A stretch of 64,000 bases of DNA from Bradyrhizobium sp. AZCC 1693 (GCF_036924745.1 NZ_JAZHSD010000001.1:6695001-6759000); one strand, 5' to 3'. Counted from the stretch's first letter, positions 22,795 to 33,114 are shown. Program-made: numbers and translations. The notes: generated from the sequence alone by a model not told the origin.

Positions 22795-23253
22795 ATGTGG
22801 ATCATCGCCCCCTTGATTTGCGGCCTGATCTTCGGTGCGGGCCTGCTGATTTCAGGCATGGTGCAGCCGACCAAGGTTTTTGGTTTTCTGGATATCTTCG
22901 GCGCATGGGATCCGAGCCTTGCCGTGGTGATGGCTGCGGCGCTCGCGGTGTCGGTGCCGGGCTTCAGGCTGGCCGATCGCGCTGCGCGGCCGTGGTTTGC
23001 CGGGCAGTATTTTCGGCCGGGCAAGTCGGGGATCGATCTGCCGCTGGTAAGCGGTGCGGCGCTGTTCGGTGTCGGGTGGGGCCTTGTCGGCCTGTGCCCG
23101 GGGCCGGCGCTGGAAAGCCTTGCGACCCTGTCGCCCGGCATCATTGTTTTCGTCGCGGCGATGGCGGCCGGGATGATTGCGCACGACGCCTGGCAACAGG
23201 CGCGGCTGACGGCGCAACGCGACCGCACGCTGGCGAGCGCGACGGACGGTTAG
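22795..23253 (+). CDS. YeeE/YedE family membrane protein, second half (DUF6691-like)
   Basis: A 152-residue membrane protein paired with the preceding gene. The visible motif GVGWGLVGLCPGPAL holds the conserved Cys of the second half, and GLIFGAGLLISGMVQPTKVFG is the typical N-terminal helix pair. Together the two genes make a complete split sulfur-compound carrier. No rhodanese or ArsR-type sulfur sensor gene is adjacent. Confidence 0.88.
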   Translation: MWIIAPLICGLIFGAGLLISGMVQPTKVFGFLDIFGAWDPSLAVVMAAALAVSVPGFRLADRAARPWFAGQYFRPGKSGIDLPLVSGAALFGVGWGLVGLCPGPALESLATLSPGIIVFVAAMAAGMIAHDAWQQARLTAQRDRTLASATDG

Positions 23254-23298
23254 GATCGCGGTCACGGATAATGCCGCGACCGCGAAAAATTCGCCCAG

Positions 23299-24081
23299 TT
23301 AATCCTGATAGCCGAACAGCCCGCGCGGCTGATACGACTGCCGCGGCTGGTAGTAGTAGCCCTGCGGCGCCGGCGCATAGCCGCGGTTGTCGTAATATTG
23401 CGGCTGTTGCTGCTGATAGGCCTGGGTCTCGTAGGCGCGGCGGCCGGGCGCGGGATAACGCGCTTCGTTGGAAGAACCGTCGGCGGGATAGATGTAGCCG
23501 TCGTCGGCCCGTGCAACCGGCGCTGTGCGCTGCTGCGGCGGTGTGATCACGATGGGATCTCCGGCGGAATCGTATTGCTGCTCATATTGCGGCAGCGGGG
23601 CGCGGCGTGCGACCGCCGTATTGGCGCGCCGCGGATTGCGCGCCAGCGCCACCTGGGAGGAGCCGGTCAGCGTCACCGTGGTATTGAGAACGCCTTGCTC
23701 CTGAACCAGCGCCCAGAGCTTTGAGGCGTTCTCGCGCGACAGCCGCACGCAGCCATGTGAGGCCGGGCTGCCGAGACGGTTGACGGAATCGGTGCCGTGG
23801 ATGGCGTGGCCGATCTTGGTAAAGAAGATCGAGTGCGGCATCGGCGCGTCGTCGAATTCCTTGGAGTAGTGGTCTTCCTCCATCCGGAAGGCGCGGAAGC
23901 TGCCGCTCGGCGTTTCGTAGGAGGGGATGCCTGTCGATACCGGCCAGTTGTAACGCTCGACACCGTCGACCGCGACGGTCATCTGCTGGTTATCCTTATC
24001 AACGGTGATGGCGACTTTGGCTTGGGCTGCGCCCGAGGCAAACAGCGTCAGGGCGGTGACGGCAATGAGGAAGGAACGCAT
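23299..24081 (-). CDS. L,D-transpeptidase (YkuD domain)
   Basis: Periplasmic enzyme that forms 3-3 peptidoglycan crosslinks or attaches proteins to it. The 260-residue protein has an N-terminal signal peptide ending near ASGAAQA and a YkuD domain with the active-site pattern HGTDSVNRLGSPASHGCVRL, containing the catalytic His and Cys. A C-terminal tail of about 90 residues rich in Gln, Tyr and Pro follows, which could be extended and surface-interacting. Confidence 0.92.
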   Translation of the reverse strand: MRSFLIAVTALTLFASGAAQAKVAITVDKDNQQMTVAVDGVERYNWPVSTGIPSYETPSGSFRAFRMEEDHYSKEFDDAPMPHSIFFTKIGHAIHGTDSVNRLGSPASHGCVRLSRENASKLWALVQEQGVLNTTVTLTGSSQVALARNPRRANTAVARRAPLPQYEQQYDSAGDPIVITPPQQRTAPVARADDGYIYPADGSSNEARYPAPGRRAYETQAYQQQQPQYYDNRGYAPAPQGYYYQPRQSYQPRGLFGYQD

Positions 24082-24440
24082 TTTACCTTTGGCCTCCAGA
24101 CCCCTGTACTAAAAGCGCCGGCTCTCCCGTCCCCCGGGCATCACTATGCCCGGAAACCGGCACTGGTTCCAGTGGCCGCTCGCAATCGTTAACGGCTCCC
24201 GCGGCGCAAACAAGGCGACGGGACGGCACAATGGGTCATGAATTGCTGACTTTTTCGCGAGTGGAAGATGCGGCGGTGCCTGAGGTACCGGGGGTTCGTC
24301 ATGCCCGGGCTTGTCCCGGGCATCCACGTCTTTGCGGCATTGGGAAAGAAACGTGGATGGCCGGGCATAGGCGAGCGGAAGCGACGCCGTCCTTCCAGAC
24401 GGCTATGCCCGGCCATGACGGTGGAATAACATTTCCGGCG
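24082..24440. other. Intergenic region between L,D-transpeptidase and ABC permease genes
   Basis: About 360 bases without a supported gene. The part next to the permease gene is the family D palindromic repeat (24298-24419); the rest probably carries the transpeptidase promoter. Confidence 0.5.
24298..24419. repeat. Palindromic intergenic repeat, family D
   Basis: About 122 bp beginning GTCATGCCCGGGC and ending GCCCGGCCATGAC (one mismatch between the arms), with a second nested stem CATCCACGT / ACGTGGATG. It lies just downstream of the ABC permease stop. Confidence 0.8.
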
Positions 24441-25198
24441 TCAATTCTTCAGCCGGTAACCGGTCCGGAAAATCCACCACACCAGGGCGATGCAGATGGC
24501 GAGGAAGCCGAGCGTCATGCCGAGGCTCAAGCCCACGCTGACGTCGGCGATCTCGTAAAAACTCCAGCGGAAGCCCGAGATCAGATAGACCACGGGATTG
24601 AGCAGCGTGACGGTGCGCCAGCCCGACGGCAGCATGTTCACCGAGTAGAAGCTGCCGCCGAGGAAGGTCAGCGGCGTCACTACCAGCATCGGGATCATCT
24701 GCAGCTTCTCGAACCCGTCGGCCCATATGCCGATGATGAAGCCGAACAGGCTGAACGTCACCGCCGTCAGCACCAGGAAGGTCAGCATCCACAGGGGATG
24801 ATGGATGTGCAGCGGCACGAACAGCGCGGCGGTGGCGAGAATAATCAGGCCAAGGATGATGGATTTGGTCGCGGCCGCCCCGACATAGCCGATCACGATT
24901 TCGAGATAGGAAATCGGCGCCGACAATATTTCATAAATGGTGCCGACGAATTTCGGAAAATAGATGCCGAACGAGGCGTTGGCGATGCTCTGCGTCAACA
25001 CCGACAGCATGACGAGCCCCGGCACGATGAAAGTGCCGTAGCTGACGCCCTCGACCTCGGTGATGCGCGAGCCGATCGCGGCGCCGAACACCACGAAATA
25101 GAGCGAGGTGGAAACCACCGGCGAGACGATGCTCTGCAGCAGCGTGCGCCAGGTGCGGGCCATTTCGAACAGATAGATGGCGCGGATCGCACGGTAAT

Positions 25199-25202
<4 letters not shown>
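24441..25202 (-). CDS. ABC-2 type transporter permease
   Basis: A 253-residue inner-membrane protein with six predicted helices and the ABC-2 signature region around [20 protein letters not shown]. It forms the membrane part of an exporter with the ATPase encoded just upstream; the two genes overlap by four bases. It resembles YadH/NodJ-like permeases. The substrate is not known and no nodulation genes are present. Confidence 0.9.
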
Positions 25203-26131
<929 letters not shown>

Positions 26132-26260
26132 GGCAGTCTGAAACGGAAATGGGCGAACGACACAGCGGCGCTTTCGGCCGGAATCGACGCGGGGAGGGGT
26201 GGGAACCGGGAGATAGGAACGCGGAAGGTCTTTCGCAATGCGTCGGACCGAGAAAAGCGC

Positions 26261-26551
26261 CTATTCCGCGGCGTGAGCGCGCGCGGGCAGTTCGATCAGG
26301 GCGACCATGTAGGTCTTAAGATCATCAGCGATTGCGGGATCGGATTTTAATTCAGTTAGCGTTCGCGGACGTGGCAGTAGCTTGCCGTCTCCTTCGACGC
26401 TTTCTGCATAAAGCTCCAGGGCTTCCGGCGCGTTGCGCAGCGCCTGATCGATATCATCGCCGCCCGAAGTGCAGCCGGGCAGGTCCGGAAACCAGACGCC
26501 AACAGCGTGCTCTGGTCCGGCATCTTCAATAAGGGCGATGTAGTGGGCCAT
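26261..26551 (-). CDS. hicB: Antitoxin HicB family
   Basis: A 96-residue protein with the partial RNase H fold of HicB: N-terminal MAHYIALIEDA, then VWFPDLPGCTSGGDDIDQAL, the conserved antitoxin core. It neutralises HicA and commonly represses the operon through its C-terminus; here the tail lacks an obvious helix-turn-helix and is short, so DNA binding is uncertain. It follows hicA by eight bases on the same strand. Confidence 0.9.
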   Translation of the reverse strand: MAHYIALIEDAGPEHAVGVWFPDLPGCTSGGDDIDQALRNAPEALELYAESVEGDGKLLPRPRTLTELKSDPAIADDLKTYMVALIELPARAHAAE

Positions 26552-26559
26552 GGCTAATC

Positions 26560-26754
26560 TCAGTCAGGTTTCCATCCTGCGCCCTCATAAATGGCACGGA
26601 CTAGGCCTTTTCCCAAGTCCTTCTTGGGGTGCGGAACGACAAGTGTTTCACCCGAGATTGGGTTTTTGAACACGTGATGAGAGCCGGTGATGCGAACAAG
26701 TGTCCATCCCTCCCGCTCTAGGCGCCGAACAATCTCTCGGCTGTTGGTCAACAT
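26560..26754 (-). CDS. hicA: mRNA interferase toxin HicA family
   Basis: A 64-residue double-stranded-RNA-binding-like toxin. The catalytic histidine motif GSHHVFKNP and the strand LVVPHPKKDLGKGLVRAI are intact, so the toxin appears functional. The order hicA then hicB on one transcript matches the standard arrangement. It sits between an ABC exporter operon and uvrD. Confidence 0.9.
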   Translation of the reverse strand: MLTNSREIVRRLEREGWTLVRITGSHHVFKNPISGETLVVPHPKKDLGKGLVRAIYEGAGWKPD

Positions 26755-26838
26755 GAATGTCTCCTGAGATCATGTGACCTGGAACGCTAGAGCCGATTCG
26801 GTAGCGTTAAGTGAGCGCTCGGCAGAAATATTCGCGCC

Positions 26839-29502
26839 TTACGCCCGCTCCACAAAACTATCCACCACTTTTTTCTCGCCCGCCTTCTCGAACGCGATCG
26901 TCAGCTTGTTGCCGTCGATCTTCACCACGTTGCCGTAGCCGAATTTCTGGTGGAACACGCGGTCATCGAGCGAGAATTCCGAAACGGTGCCCGTGGATTT
27001 CGCGACCAGTTCGCCTTCGATCACCATCGGGCCGCGCTTGTTGCGCGAAAATCCGCCGCCTGAGAAGGCATCGCCACGCGAGCCTGCATCGCTGCGCGAG
27101 CCTGAGAATGACGACTGGCTTTCGTCAAAACCGCCGCGGGCCTGTCCGCGACCACCCTGGCCGCGGTTGCGGTTGGCCTGCGCGCGCTGCCAGCCCGGCG
27201 TGCTGTAGCTGGAGCCGAAGGATTCGACATTGTCGAAGCGCGACGGGCCGTAACCGCCGCTGCCGCCCCAGCCGGAGCCGCCTTTCGACTCCGTGATCTC
27301 GACATTTTGCGACGGCAGTTCGTCGAGGAAGCGCGAGGGGATCGTGGTCGACCACGTGCCGTGAATGCGGCGGTTGGTGGCGAAATAGAGCTTTGCGCGA
27401 CGGCGTGCCCGCGTGAGCCCGACATGGGCGAGGCGGCGCTCCTCTTCGAGGCCGGCGCGGCCCTGTTCGTCGAGGGTGCGCTGGCTCGGAAACAGGCCTT
27501 CCTCCCAGCCGGGCAGGAACACATTGTCGAATTCGAGTCCCTTGGCCGAATGCAGCGTCATCAACGAAACCGCTTCTTCCTCGGCGCCGCCGTCGCGGTC
27601 CATCACCAGTGAGATGTGTTCGAGAAAACCTTGCAGGTTCTCGAACTCCTCCATCGAGCGCACCAGTTCCTTCAAGTTATCCAGCCGGCCCGCAGCGTCG
27701 GCGGAGCGGTCCTTCTGCCACATCTCGGTGTAGCCGCTCTCGTCGAGCACGATTTCGGCCAGATCCGTATGCGCGGTGACCTCGCGCTGGGCGCGCCAGC
27801 GATCGAATTGCGCGACGAGATCGCGCAGGCTCCCGCGTGCCTTCGGCTTCAACTCGTCGGTCTCGACCATGGCTCGCGCCGCCTCGAACAGGGGAATGCG
27901 GCGCTTGCGGGCGTGGTCGTGCAGCATCTGCACGGTGGCGTCGCCAAGCCCGCGCTTCGGGACATTGATGATGCGCTCGAAGGCAAGATCGTCGGCCGGC
28001 GAATTGATCGTGCGCAGGTAAGCCAGCGCGTCGCGGATTTCGGCGCGCTCATAAAACCGCGGACCGCCGATCACGCGATAGGGCAGGCCGAGCGTGACGA
28101 AACGATCTTCGAACTCGCGCATCTGGAACGAGGCCCGCACCAGGATCGCGACCTCGTTGAGGTTCTCGCCGGCGCGCTGCAGCTCCTCGATCTCCTCGCC
28201 GATGGCGCGGGCTTCCTCTTCCGAATCCCAGGAGCCGGTGACGGTGACTTTCTCGCCGTCGACATCCTCGGTGCGCAACGTCTTGCCGAGACGGCCCTCA
28301 TTGTGCGCGATCAGATGCGAGGCGGCGGCGAGGATATGGCCGGTCGAGCGGTAATTGCGCTCGAGGCGAATGACTTTTGCGCCGGGAAAATCGTGCTCGA
28401 AGCGCAGGATGTTGTCGACCTCCGCGCCGCGCCAGCCATAGATCGACTGGTCGTCGTCGCCGACGCAGCAGATGTTTTTGGGGGGAGAGGGCTGAGCGAC
28501 GGCATTTCCAGCGTCATTCCGGGGCGCACCGGCAGGTGCGAACCCGGAATCTCGAGCTGAGTCCTCATTATCTCCAGATTCTCCGATGTGCGATTGCACA
28601 TCGGAGTTCGCATCTTCGATGCGCCCCGGAATGACGGGAGAGTCGGTGTGTCCCGGAATGGTCGCCGAGAGCGGCACGCCCGGCCGCGACGGCGCCTGCG
28701 ACAACAGCCGCAGCCAGAGATACTGCGCGACGTTGGTGTCCTGATATTCGTCGACCAGAATGAACTTGAAGCGGTTCTGGTATTGCCGCAGCACATCAGG
28801 GTTTTCGCGGAACAGCCGGATGTTCTCCAGCAGCAGATCGCCGAAATCGGCGGCGTTGAGAATCTTCAGCCGCTCCTGGTAGCTGGCGTAAAGCTTGCCG
28901 CCCTTGCCGTTGCCGAACATCGCGGCTTCGCCTGCCGGCACCTGGCTAGGCGTCAGGCCACGGTTTTTCCAGCCGTCGATCAGTCCGGCCAGCATGCGCG
29001 CCGGCCAGCGCTTGTCGTCGATGTTCTCGGCCTGCAGGAGTTGCTTCAAGAGCCGCACCTGGTCGTCGACGTCGAGCACGGTGAAATTGGATTTGAGCTG
29101 CACCAGTTCGGCGTGAATGCGCAGGATGCGTCCGCCGATCGAATGGAAGGTGCCGAGCCACGGCATGCCTTCCACGGCCTGGCCGAGCATCTGGCCGAGG
29201 CGGAGCTTCATCTCGCGCGCGGCCTTGTTGGTGAAGGTCACCGACAGGATTTCGTGCGGCCGCGCCCGGCCCTGGCTCAGGATGTGGGCGATCCGCGTGG
29301 TCAGCACCCGCGTCTTGCCGGTGCCGGCGCCGGCCAGCACCAGGACCGGCCCATCCAGCGTCACAACAGCTTCGCGCTGTTCGGGATTGAGCCCGTTCAG
29401 ATATTGCGGACCGGCTGCCGCCCGCGCACGCGCGGCGATGCCGCCAGCCGCAGGCTGGTGCTCGGGGACGCCGTGATGGGGCAGTTTGCTCGGCTCGGTC
29501 AT
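26839..29502 (-). CDS. uvrD: UvrD/PcrA-type superfamily 1 DNA helicase
   Basis: ATP-dependent 3'-5' helicase in excision repair and replication restart. The ~887-residue protein has Walker A LAGAGTGKTRVLTTRI, motif Ia VTFTNKAAREMK, motif II VDEYQDTN, motif III GDDDQSIYGWRGAE, motif IV NYRSTGHIL, motif V TLHSAKGLEFDNV and motif VI GLTRARRRA. A Gly/Ser/Arg-rich linker and a C-terminal Tudor-like tail (VFHQKFGYGNVVKIDG) follow. Residues 290-330, between motifs II and III, are encoded by a complete palindromic repeat. The frame is open to 29676; ATG 29502 gives MTEPSKLPHHG. Confidence 0.93.
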   Translation of the reverse strand: MTEPSKLPHHGVPEHQPAAGGIAARARAAAGPQYLNGLNPEQREAVVTLDGPVLVLAGAGTGKTRVLTTRIAHILSQGRARPHEILSVTFTNKAAREMKLRLGQMLGQAVEGMPWLGTFHSIGGRILRIHAELVQLKSNFTVLDVDDQVRLLKQLLQAENIDDKRWPARMLAGLIDGWKNRGLTPSQVPAGEAAMFGNGKGGKLYASYQERLKILNAADFGDLLLENIRLFRENPDVLRQYQNRFKFILVDEYQDTNVAQYLWLRLLSQAPSRPGVPLSATIPGHTDSPVIPGRIEDANSDVQSHIGESGDNEDSARDSGFAPAGAPRNDAGNAVAQPSPPKNICCVGDDDQSIYGWRGAEVDNILRFEHDFPGAKVIRLERNYRSTGHILAAASHLIAHNEGRLGKTLRTEDVDGEKVTVTGSWDSEEEARAIGEEIEELQRAGENLNEVAILVRASFQMREFEDRFVTLGLPYRVIGGPRFYERAEIRDALAYLRTINSPADDLAFERIINVPKRGLGDATVQMLHDHARKRRIPLFEAARAMVETDELKPKARGSLRDLVAQFDRWRAQREVTAHTDLAEIVLDESGYTEMWQKDRSADAAGRLDNLKELVRSMEEFENLQGFLEHISLVMDRDGGAEEEAVSLMTLHSAKGLEFDNVFLPGWEEGLFPSQRTLDEQGRAGLEEERRLAHVGLTRARRRAKLYFATNRRIHGTWSTTIPSRFLDELPSQNVEITESKGGSGWGGSGGYGPSRFDNVESFGSSYSTPGWQRAQANRNRGQGGRGQARGGFDESQSSFSGSRSDAGSRGDAFSGGGFSRNKRGPMVIEGELVAKSTGTVSEFSLDDRVFHQKFGYGNVVKIDGNKLTIAFEKAGEKKVVDSFVERA
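28513..28635. repeat. Palindromic repeat family A inserted in frame within uvrD
   Basis: 123 bp with perfect 15-bp inverted ends GTCATTCCGGGGCGC / GCGCCCCGGAATGAC. It shares the GCGAACCCGGAATCTCGAG block and the GTGCNATTGCAC core with the intergenic copy at 12-111. Its length is exactly 41 codons; its uvrD-frame reading runs from VIPGRIEDAN to GAPRND without a stop. Confidence 0.85.
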
Positions 29503-29791
29503 TCTCGAATCGTCTCGTCCCCACGATGGCACCGTGAGGCGGTAAAGGGGAGCCTTCATAGCAAGGATTAAGGGCCATATAGGGCCTGGCCGGCCGTTTT
29601 GACAGGTTTTATCCCGGCGCTTTTGCGGGCCCGATTTCGCGGCCAGCCTGCGATTTTGTTCCGCCGGAATCGTCAAATTTCGTCGTTTTGCCGCCAGGAA
29701 CCATCATTCCCAGCCCGGATTGGTCCTGCAGGCGATGCGCGGAGCGTCAGTCGCCGCCATCGCGAGCGCAACAGCCAATTGAGGTCGTGTC

Positions 29792-29965
29792 ATGCTGAGC
29801 TGGGTCGTTACGTTTCTGATCATCGCGCTGATCGCGGGCGTTCTGGGCTTCGGCGGCATCGCCGGCGCTTCCGTCGAAATCGCGAGGGCAATCTTCTTCA
29901 TTGCCGTGATTCTGTTTCTGGTCTCGGCAGTGGTCGGATTGGTTCGTGGACGCAGCAACGTCTAG
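29792..29965 (+). CDS. DUF1328 family small membrane protein
   Basis: A 57-residue protein, [20 protein letters not shown] followed by [15 protein letters not shown] and a second hydrophobic helix ending LVRGRSNV. Two membrane segments and the conserved GFGGIAG turn identify the DUF1328/UPF0391 family. Members are often stress-induced in alphaproteobacteria, but the function is unknown. The ATG at 29792 follows GAGGTCGTGTC. Confidence 0.9.
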   Translation: MLSWVVTFLIIALIAGVLGFGGIAGASVEIARAIFFIAVILFLVSAVVGLVRGRSNV

Positions 29966-30034
29966 CAGGCGCGGCTGATGCGCAACAACGGGCGGCGACG
30001 CCCCGCTACGGAGCGTCGGCGCCGCCACGCATCG

Positions 30035-30562
30035 CTATTTCTGGGGCATCGCAACCGTGCGGCCGATCCCCTCGGGCCGCGGCACGGCGGCATGCGAAGC
30101 CACGACCGCCTGGATGCGGGCGCGAATGTCCGGCGGGAAGGGCGCAACTTTGCGCGCCTTCATGTCCATATGCAGCGTCATGTTTTCCGACGTCGCGGAG
30201 AGCCAGCCTTCGGTCGCGTGCCGCAATTCCTCGAACGTGTGCAGCCGCTTCTCATCGTGACCTAACAGATAAACCGAAATCTGAACGGGATCGCCGAGAT
30301 GAATTTCACGTATGTACCGTACATGGCATTCGGCGGTGAAGGTCGAGCTGTGGCGTTCCTTCATGTAGGCTGGCCCGATCCCGAGTTGCAGCCACATTTC
30401 GTCGATCGCGCGGTCCATCATGACGTTGTAGTAGGCCATGTTGAGGTGGCCGTTATAGTCGATCCATTGCGGTTCGATCTGCATCACCGACGACAGGAAC
30501 GGGGCAGGCGGCAGCGGCATAGTCTTCAGTCGGTCGCCGGCGGCGGCAGCGGTCGTCATCAT
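30035..30562 (-). CDS. Thioesterase family protein (hotdog fold)
   Basis: A 175-residue acyl-CoA thioesterase-like protein. The hotdog active-site segment QWIDYNGHLNMAYYNVMMDR holds the catalytic Asp of the 4-hydroxybenzoyl-CoA thioesterase type, and the central helix is followed by beta strands such as ECHVRYIREIHLGDPVQI. It may start at either of two adjacent ATGs (30562 or 30559). It is divergent from the FAD dehydrogenase gene across about 80 bases. The substrate is unknown. Confidence 0.85.
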   Translation of the reverse strand: MMTTAAAAGDRLKTMPLPPAPFLSSVMQIEPQWIDYNGHLNMAYYNVMMDRAIDEMWLQLGIGPAYMKERHSSTFTAECHVRYIREIHLGDPVQISVYLLGHDEKRLHTFEELRHATEGWLSATSENMTLHMDMKARKVAPFPPDIRARIQAVVASHAAVPRPEGIGRTVAMPQK

Positions 30563-30641
30563 CCATCCCTTTGTTTTTGCGGATCTCTTGACCCCCCTTA
30601 TATCCTTTGCCACGGTCCGCTCAAATCCGGAGGAATTTGGC

Positions 30642-32060
30642 GTGGCGATGACGGTATCAGGTAATTTGAAGCGGCCGGAGCCGCAGGCGCTGGCCAGCGC
30701 GGTCGAGGCGCTGGCGGCGCGATTCGGCAACCGGCTGATTACCTCGCAGGCGGTGCGCGAGCAGCACGCCCATACCACCACGTGGCTGCCGACGCAGCCG
30801 CCGGACGCGGTGGTGATGGCGCAGGAAACCCAGGACATCCAGGACGTGGTGCGGATCTGCGCCAAACATAGCGTTCCCGTGATCGCCTTCGGCACCGGCA
30901 CCTCGCTGGAAGGTCAGGTCAACGCGCCGGCCGGCGGCGTCTGCATCGATTTGCGCGACATGAACCGGATTCTTGACGTTCACGCCGAGGATCTGGATTG
31001 CGTGATCCAGCCGGGCGTCACCCGCAAGGCGCTGAACGAGCATCTGCGCGACCAGGGATTGTTCTTCCCGATCGACCCCGGCGCCGACGCTTCGCTCGGC
31101 GGCATGGCCTCGACGCGGGCCTCCGGCACCAATGCGGTGCGCTACGGCACCATGCGCGACAACGTGCTGGCGCTCAAGGTGGTGCGCGGCGACGGCGAGA
31201 TCATCACGACCGGCACGCGGGCGAAAAAATCATCGGCCGGTTACGACCTCACGCACCTGTTCGTCGGCGCCGAGGGTACGCTCGGTATCATCTCCGAACT
31301 CACCATGAAGCTGCGCGGTATCCCCGAGACGATCGCAGCCGCCGCCTGTTCGTTCGAGACCGTGCGCGGCGCCTGTCAGGCCACGATCCTCGCCATCCAG
31401 ACCGGCATTCCGCTCGCGCGGATCGAACTGCTCAACGCCGAGCAGGTCCGCGCCTGCAACGCCTATTCCAAGCTGACCTTGCCGGAAACGCCACTGCTGC
31501 TGCTGGAATTCCACGGCAGCGAGATCGAGGTCGCCGAGCAGTCGAAGAACTTTGACGAAATCGCCAGGGAGTGCGGCGGCGGCGATTTCACCTGGACCAC
31601 CAAGCCGGAGGACCGCACCAAACTCTGGCAGGCGCGGCATGACGCCTATTGGTCGGTCAAGGCGCTGCGGCCCGGTGCGGGCGTGGTGGCGACCGACGTC
31701 TGCGTGCCGATCTCACGGCTCGCGGACTGCGTCACCGAGACCGAGGACGATCTGAAGCGGCTCAACCTGCTGTCGCCGATCGTCGGCCATGTCGGCGATG
31801 GCAATTTCCATTGCTCGCTGGTCTGCGACGTCGACAACAAGGAAGAAATGGCGCGCGGCGAGGACTTCATGCATCGCCTGGTCGAACGCGCGCAGTCGAT
31901 GGGCGGCACCTGCACCGGCGAGCACGGCATCGGGCAGGGCAAGCAGAAATACCTCGAGGCCGAGCTTGGCCCCGAGGCGATCGACGCCATGCGCGCGCTG
32001 AAGCACGCGCTCGATCCGCAGAACATCTTCAACCCCGGCAAGATCGTGCCGGTGGGGTAG
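30642..32060 (+). CDS. FAD-binding oxidoreductase, GlcD / D-lactate dehydrogenase type
   Basis: Flavoprotein that oxidises a 2-hydroxyacid such as D-lactate or glycolate. The ~472-residue product has an FAD_binding_4 domain (FGTGTSLEGQVNAPAGGVCI, PGADASLGGMASTRASGTNA, FVGAEGTLGIISELTMKL) and a C-terminal FAD-oxidase domain ending TCTGEHGIGQGKQKYL and NPGKIVPVG. The GGAGGA ribosome binding site lies six bases before a GTG at 30642; the ATG two codons later (30648) is the alternative. No GlcE/GlcF subunits are adjacent, so it is probably a stand-alone Dld-like enzyme. Confidence 0.9.
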   Translation: MAMTVSGNLKRPEPQALASAVEALAARFGNRLITSQAVREQHAHTTTWLPTQPPDAVVMAQETQDIQDVVRICAKHSVPVIAFGTGTSLEGQVNAPAGGVCIDLRDMNRILDVHAEDLDCVIQPGVTRKALNEHLRDQGLFFPIDPGADASLGGMASTRASGTNAVRYGTMRDNVLALKVVRGDGEIITTGTRAKKSSAGYDLTHLFVGAEGTLGIISELTMKLRGIPETIAAAACSFETVRGACQATILAIQTGIPLARIELLNAEQVRACNAYSKLTLPETPLLLLEFHGSEIEVAEQSKNFDEIARECGGGDFTWTTKPEDRTKLWQARHDAYWSVKALRPGAGVVATDVCVPISRLADCVTETEDDLKRLNLLSPIVGHVGDGNFHCSLVCDVDNKEEMARGEDFMHRLVERAQSMGGTCTGEHGIGQGKQKYLEAELGPEAIDAMRALKHALDPQNIFNPGKIVPVG

Positions 32061-32106
32061 GGGGTGGACTCATCAATGCGGAGCGGACGTCAGCGGTGAC
32101 GCACCT

Positions 32107-33030
32107 TCATTGAAAGGATGTTCTTGCCGCTTCCTTGACAACCCAGTCAACAAACAGTGCGACGCGCTTGTCATTCGCCAGGGCGGCAGGCCAGCGGATG
32201 ATGTGCGCCTTGCTGGATGTCATATCCCAGTTTGCCGACACGACGCGGCAAAGCCGCTTTTCCGCGAGTGCATCATGAACAAGCAAAGACCTGGCTAGAA
32301 CGACGCCGTTACCCTGCAAAGCGGCTGCGATTGCCGTACCGAGATTATCGAAGCGAAGCCCGCCCTGAACGGGAGCCGTGACGCCCAGCCGCTCGAACCA
32401 CACCGGCCACGACCATTCCGCGCCGTCGTTCCGGCCAACGAGGCCCTTGTGCAGTATTGGTAAGGTGCCGAGCACGTGCGGCTCCCGCAATGGCCGCCCA
32501 CGTGGCAGCAGAGACGGGATCGCAACCGGGAAAACCATCTCGTCGAACAGCAGGCGTTGGGTCGACGTAGCACGCGCGCCAACCTTGGGAATCCATCGGA
32601 TCTGCACGTCGAGATCGAGGGCGCGCGCTTGAACATCGCTTTCGATGATGCAGAGTTCGATCGCAATATCGGGATATGCTGACGCAAACGCCGTCAGACG
32701 CTGTACCAGCCAGTAGTTCGCAAGGGCGGAGCCGAGTCCGATCTTGAGTGTCACCGGCCGCACCGACGCACGCGAGCGGGCGCGTAGCTCTGCCATCTCG
32801 TCAAGCATCCGCCCCAGCCCCTCGGCCAAGCTAACGCCAGCTGCGGTCGGCAACAGACCGCCCCCTGTACGATCAAGCAACCGCGTACCCACAAAGCTCT
32901 CAAGTTTCTTCAGCCGATGGCTGATTGCGCTCTGTGTGAGCCCTAGCTCACCGGCCGCGAGCGTCATGCTGCGATGGCGCAGCGCCGCGTCGAACGCAAT
33001 CAGACCATCAAAAGGCGGAAGAGCACGCAT
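32107..33030 (-). CDS. LysR family transcriptional regulator
   Basis: A 307-residue regulator with an N-terminal winged helix-turn-helix (LAAGELGLTQSAISHRLKKLE) and a periplasmic-binding-like effector domain (KIGLGSALANYWLVQRL). The start at 33030 (MRALPPFDGLIAF) matches the GcvA-like N-terminus; ATGs at 33054 and 33096 are possible. It is divergent from an MFS exporter gene and probably controls it, the usual arrangement. Codon use here is less GC-biased than in the core genes, which suggests acquisition. Confidence 0.88.
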   Translation of the reverse strand: MRALPPFDGLIAFDAALRHRSMTLAAGELGLTQSAISHRLKKLESFVGTRLLDRTGGGLLPTAAGVSLAEGLGRMLDEMAELRARSRASVRPVTLKIGLGSALANYWLVQRLTAFASAYPDIAIELCIIESDVQARALDLDVQIRWIPKVGARATSTQRLLFDEMVFPVAIPSLLPRGRPLREPHVLGTLPILHKGLVGRNDGAEWSWPVWFERLGVTAPVQGGLRFDNLGTAIAAALQGNGVVLARSLLVHDALAEKRLCRVVSANWDMTSSKAHIIRWPAALANDKRVALFVDWVVKEAARTSFQ

Positions 33031-33114
33031 GCCAGCACTATGAAGGATATTCATGGCGATGTGAACAATTGGCGTTGGCAAAAAGCGGCAATCCAAGACA
33101 CGAGTAGCCGCGCG

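Noticed and set aside
29690..29730. GGAACC upstream of the DUF1328 gene as a general-stress (EcfG) promoter
   Set aside because: No CGTT-like second box occurs at 16-18 bases, so the match is incomplete.
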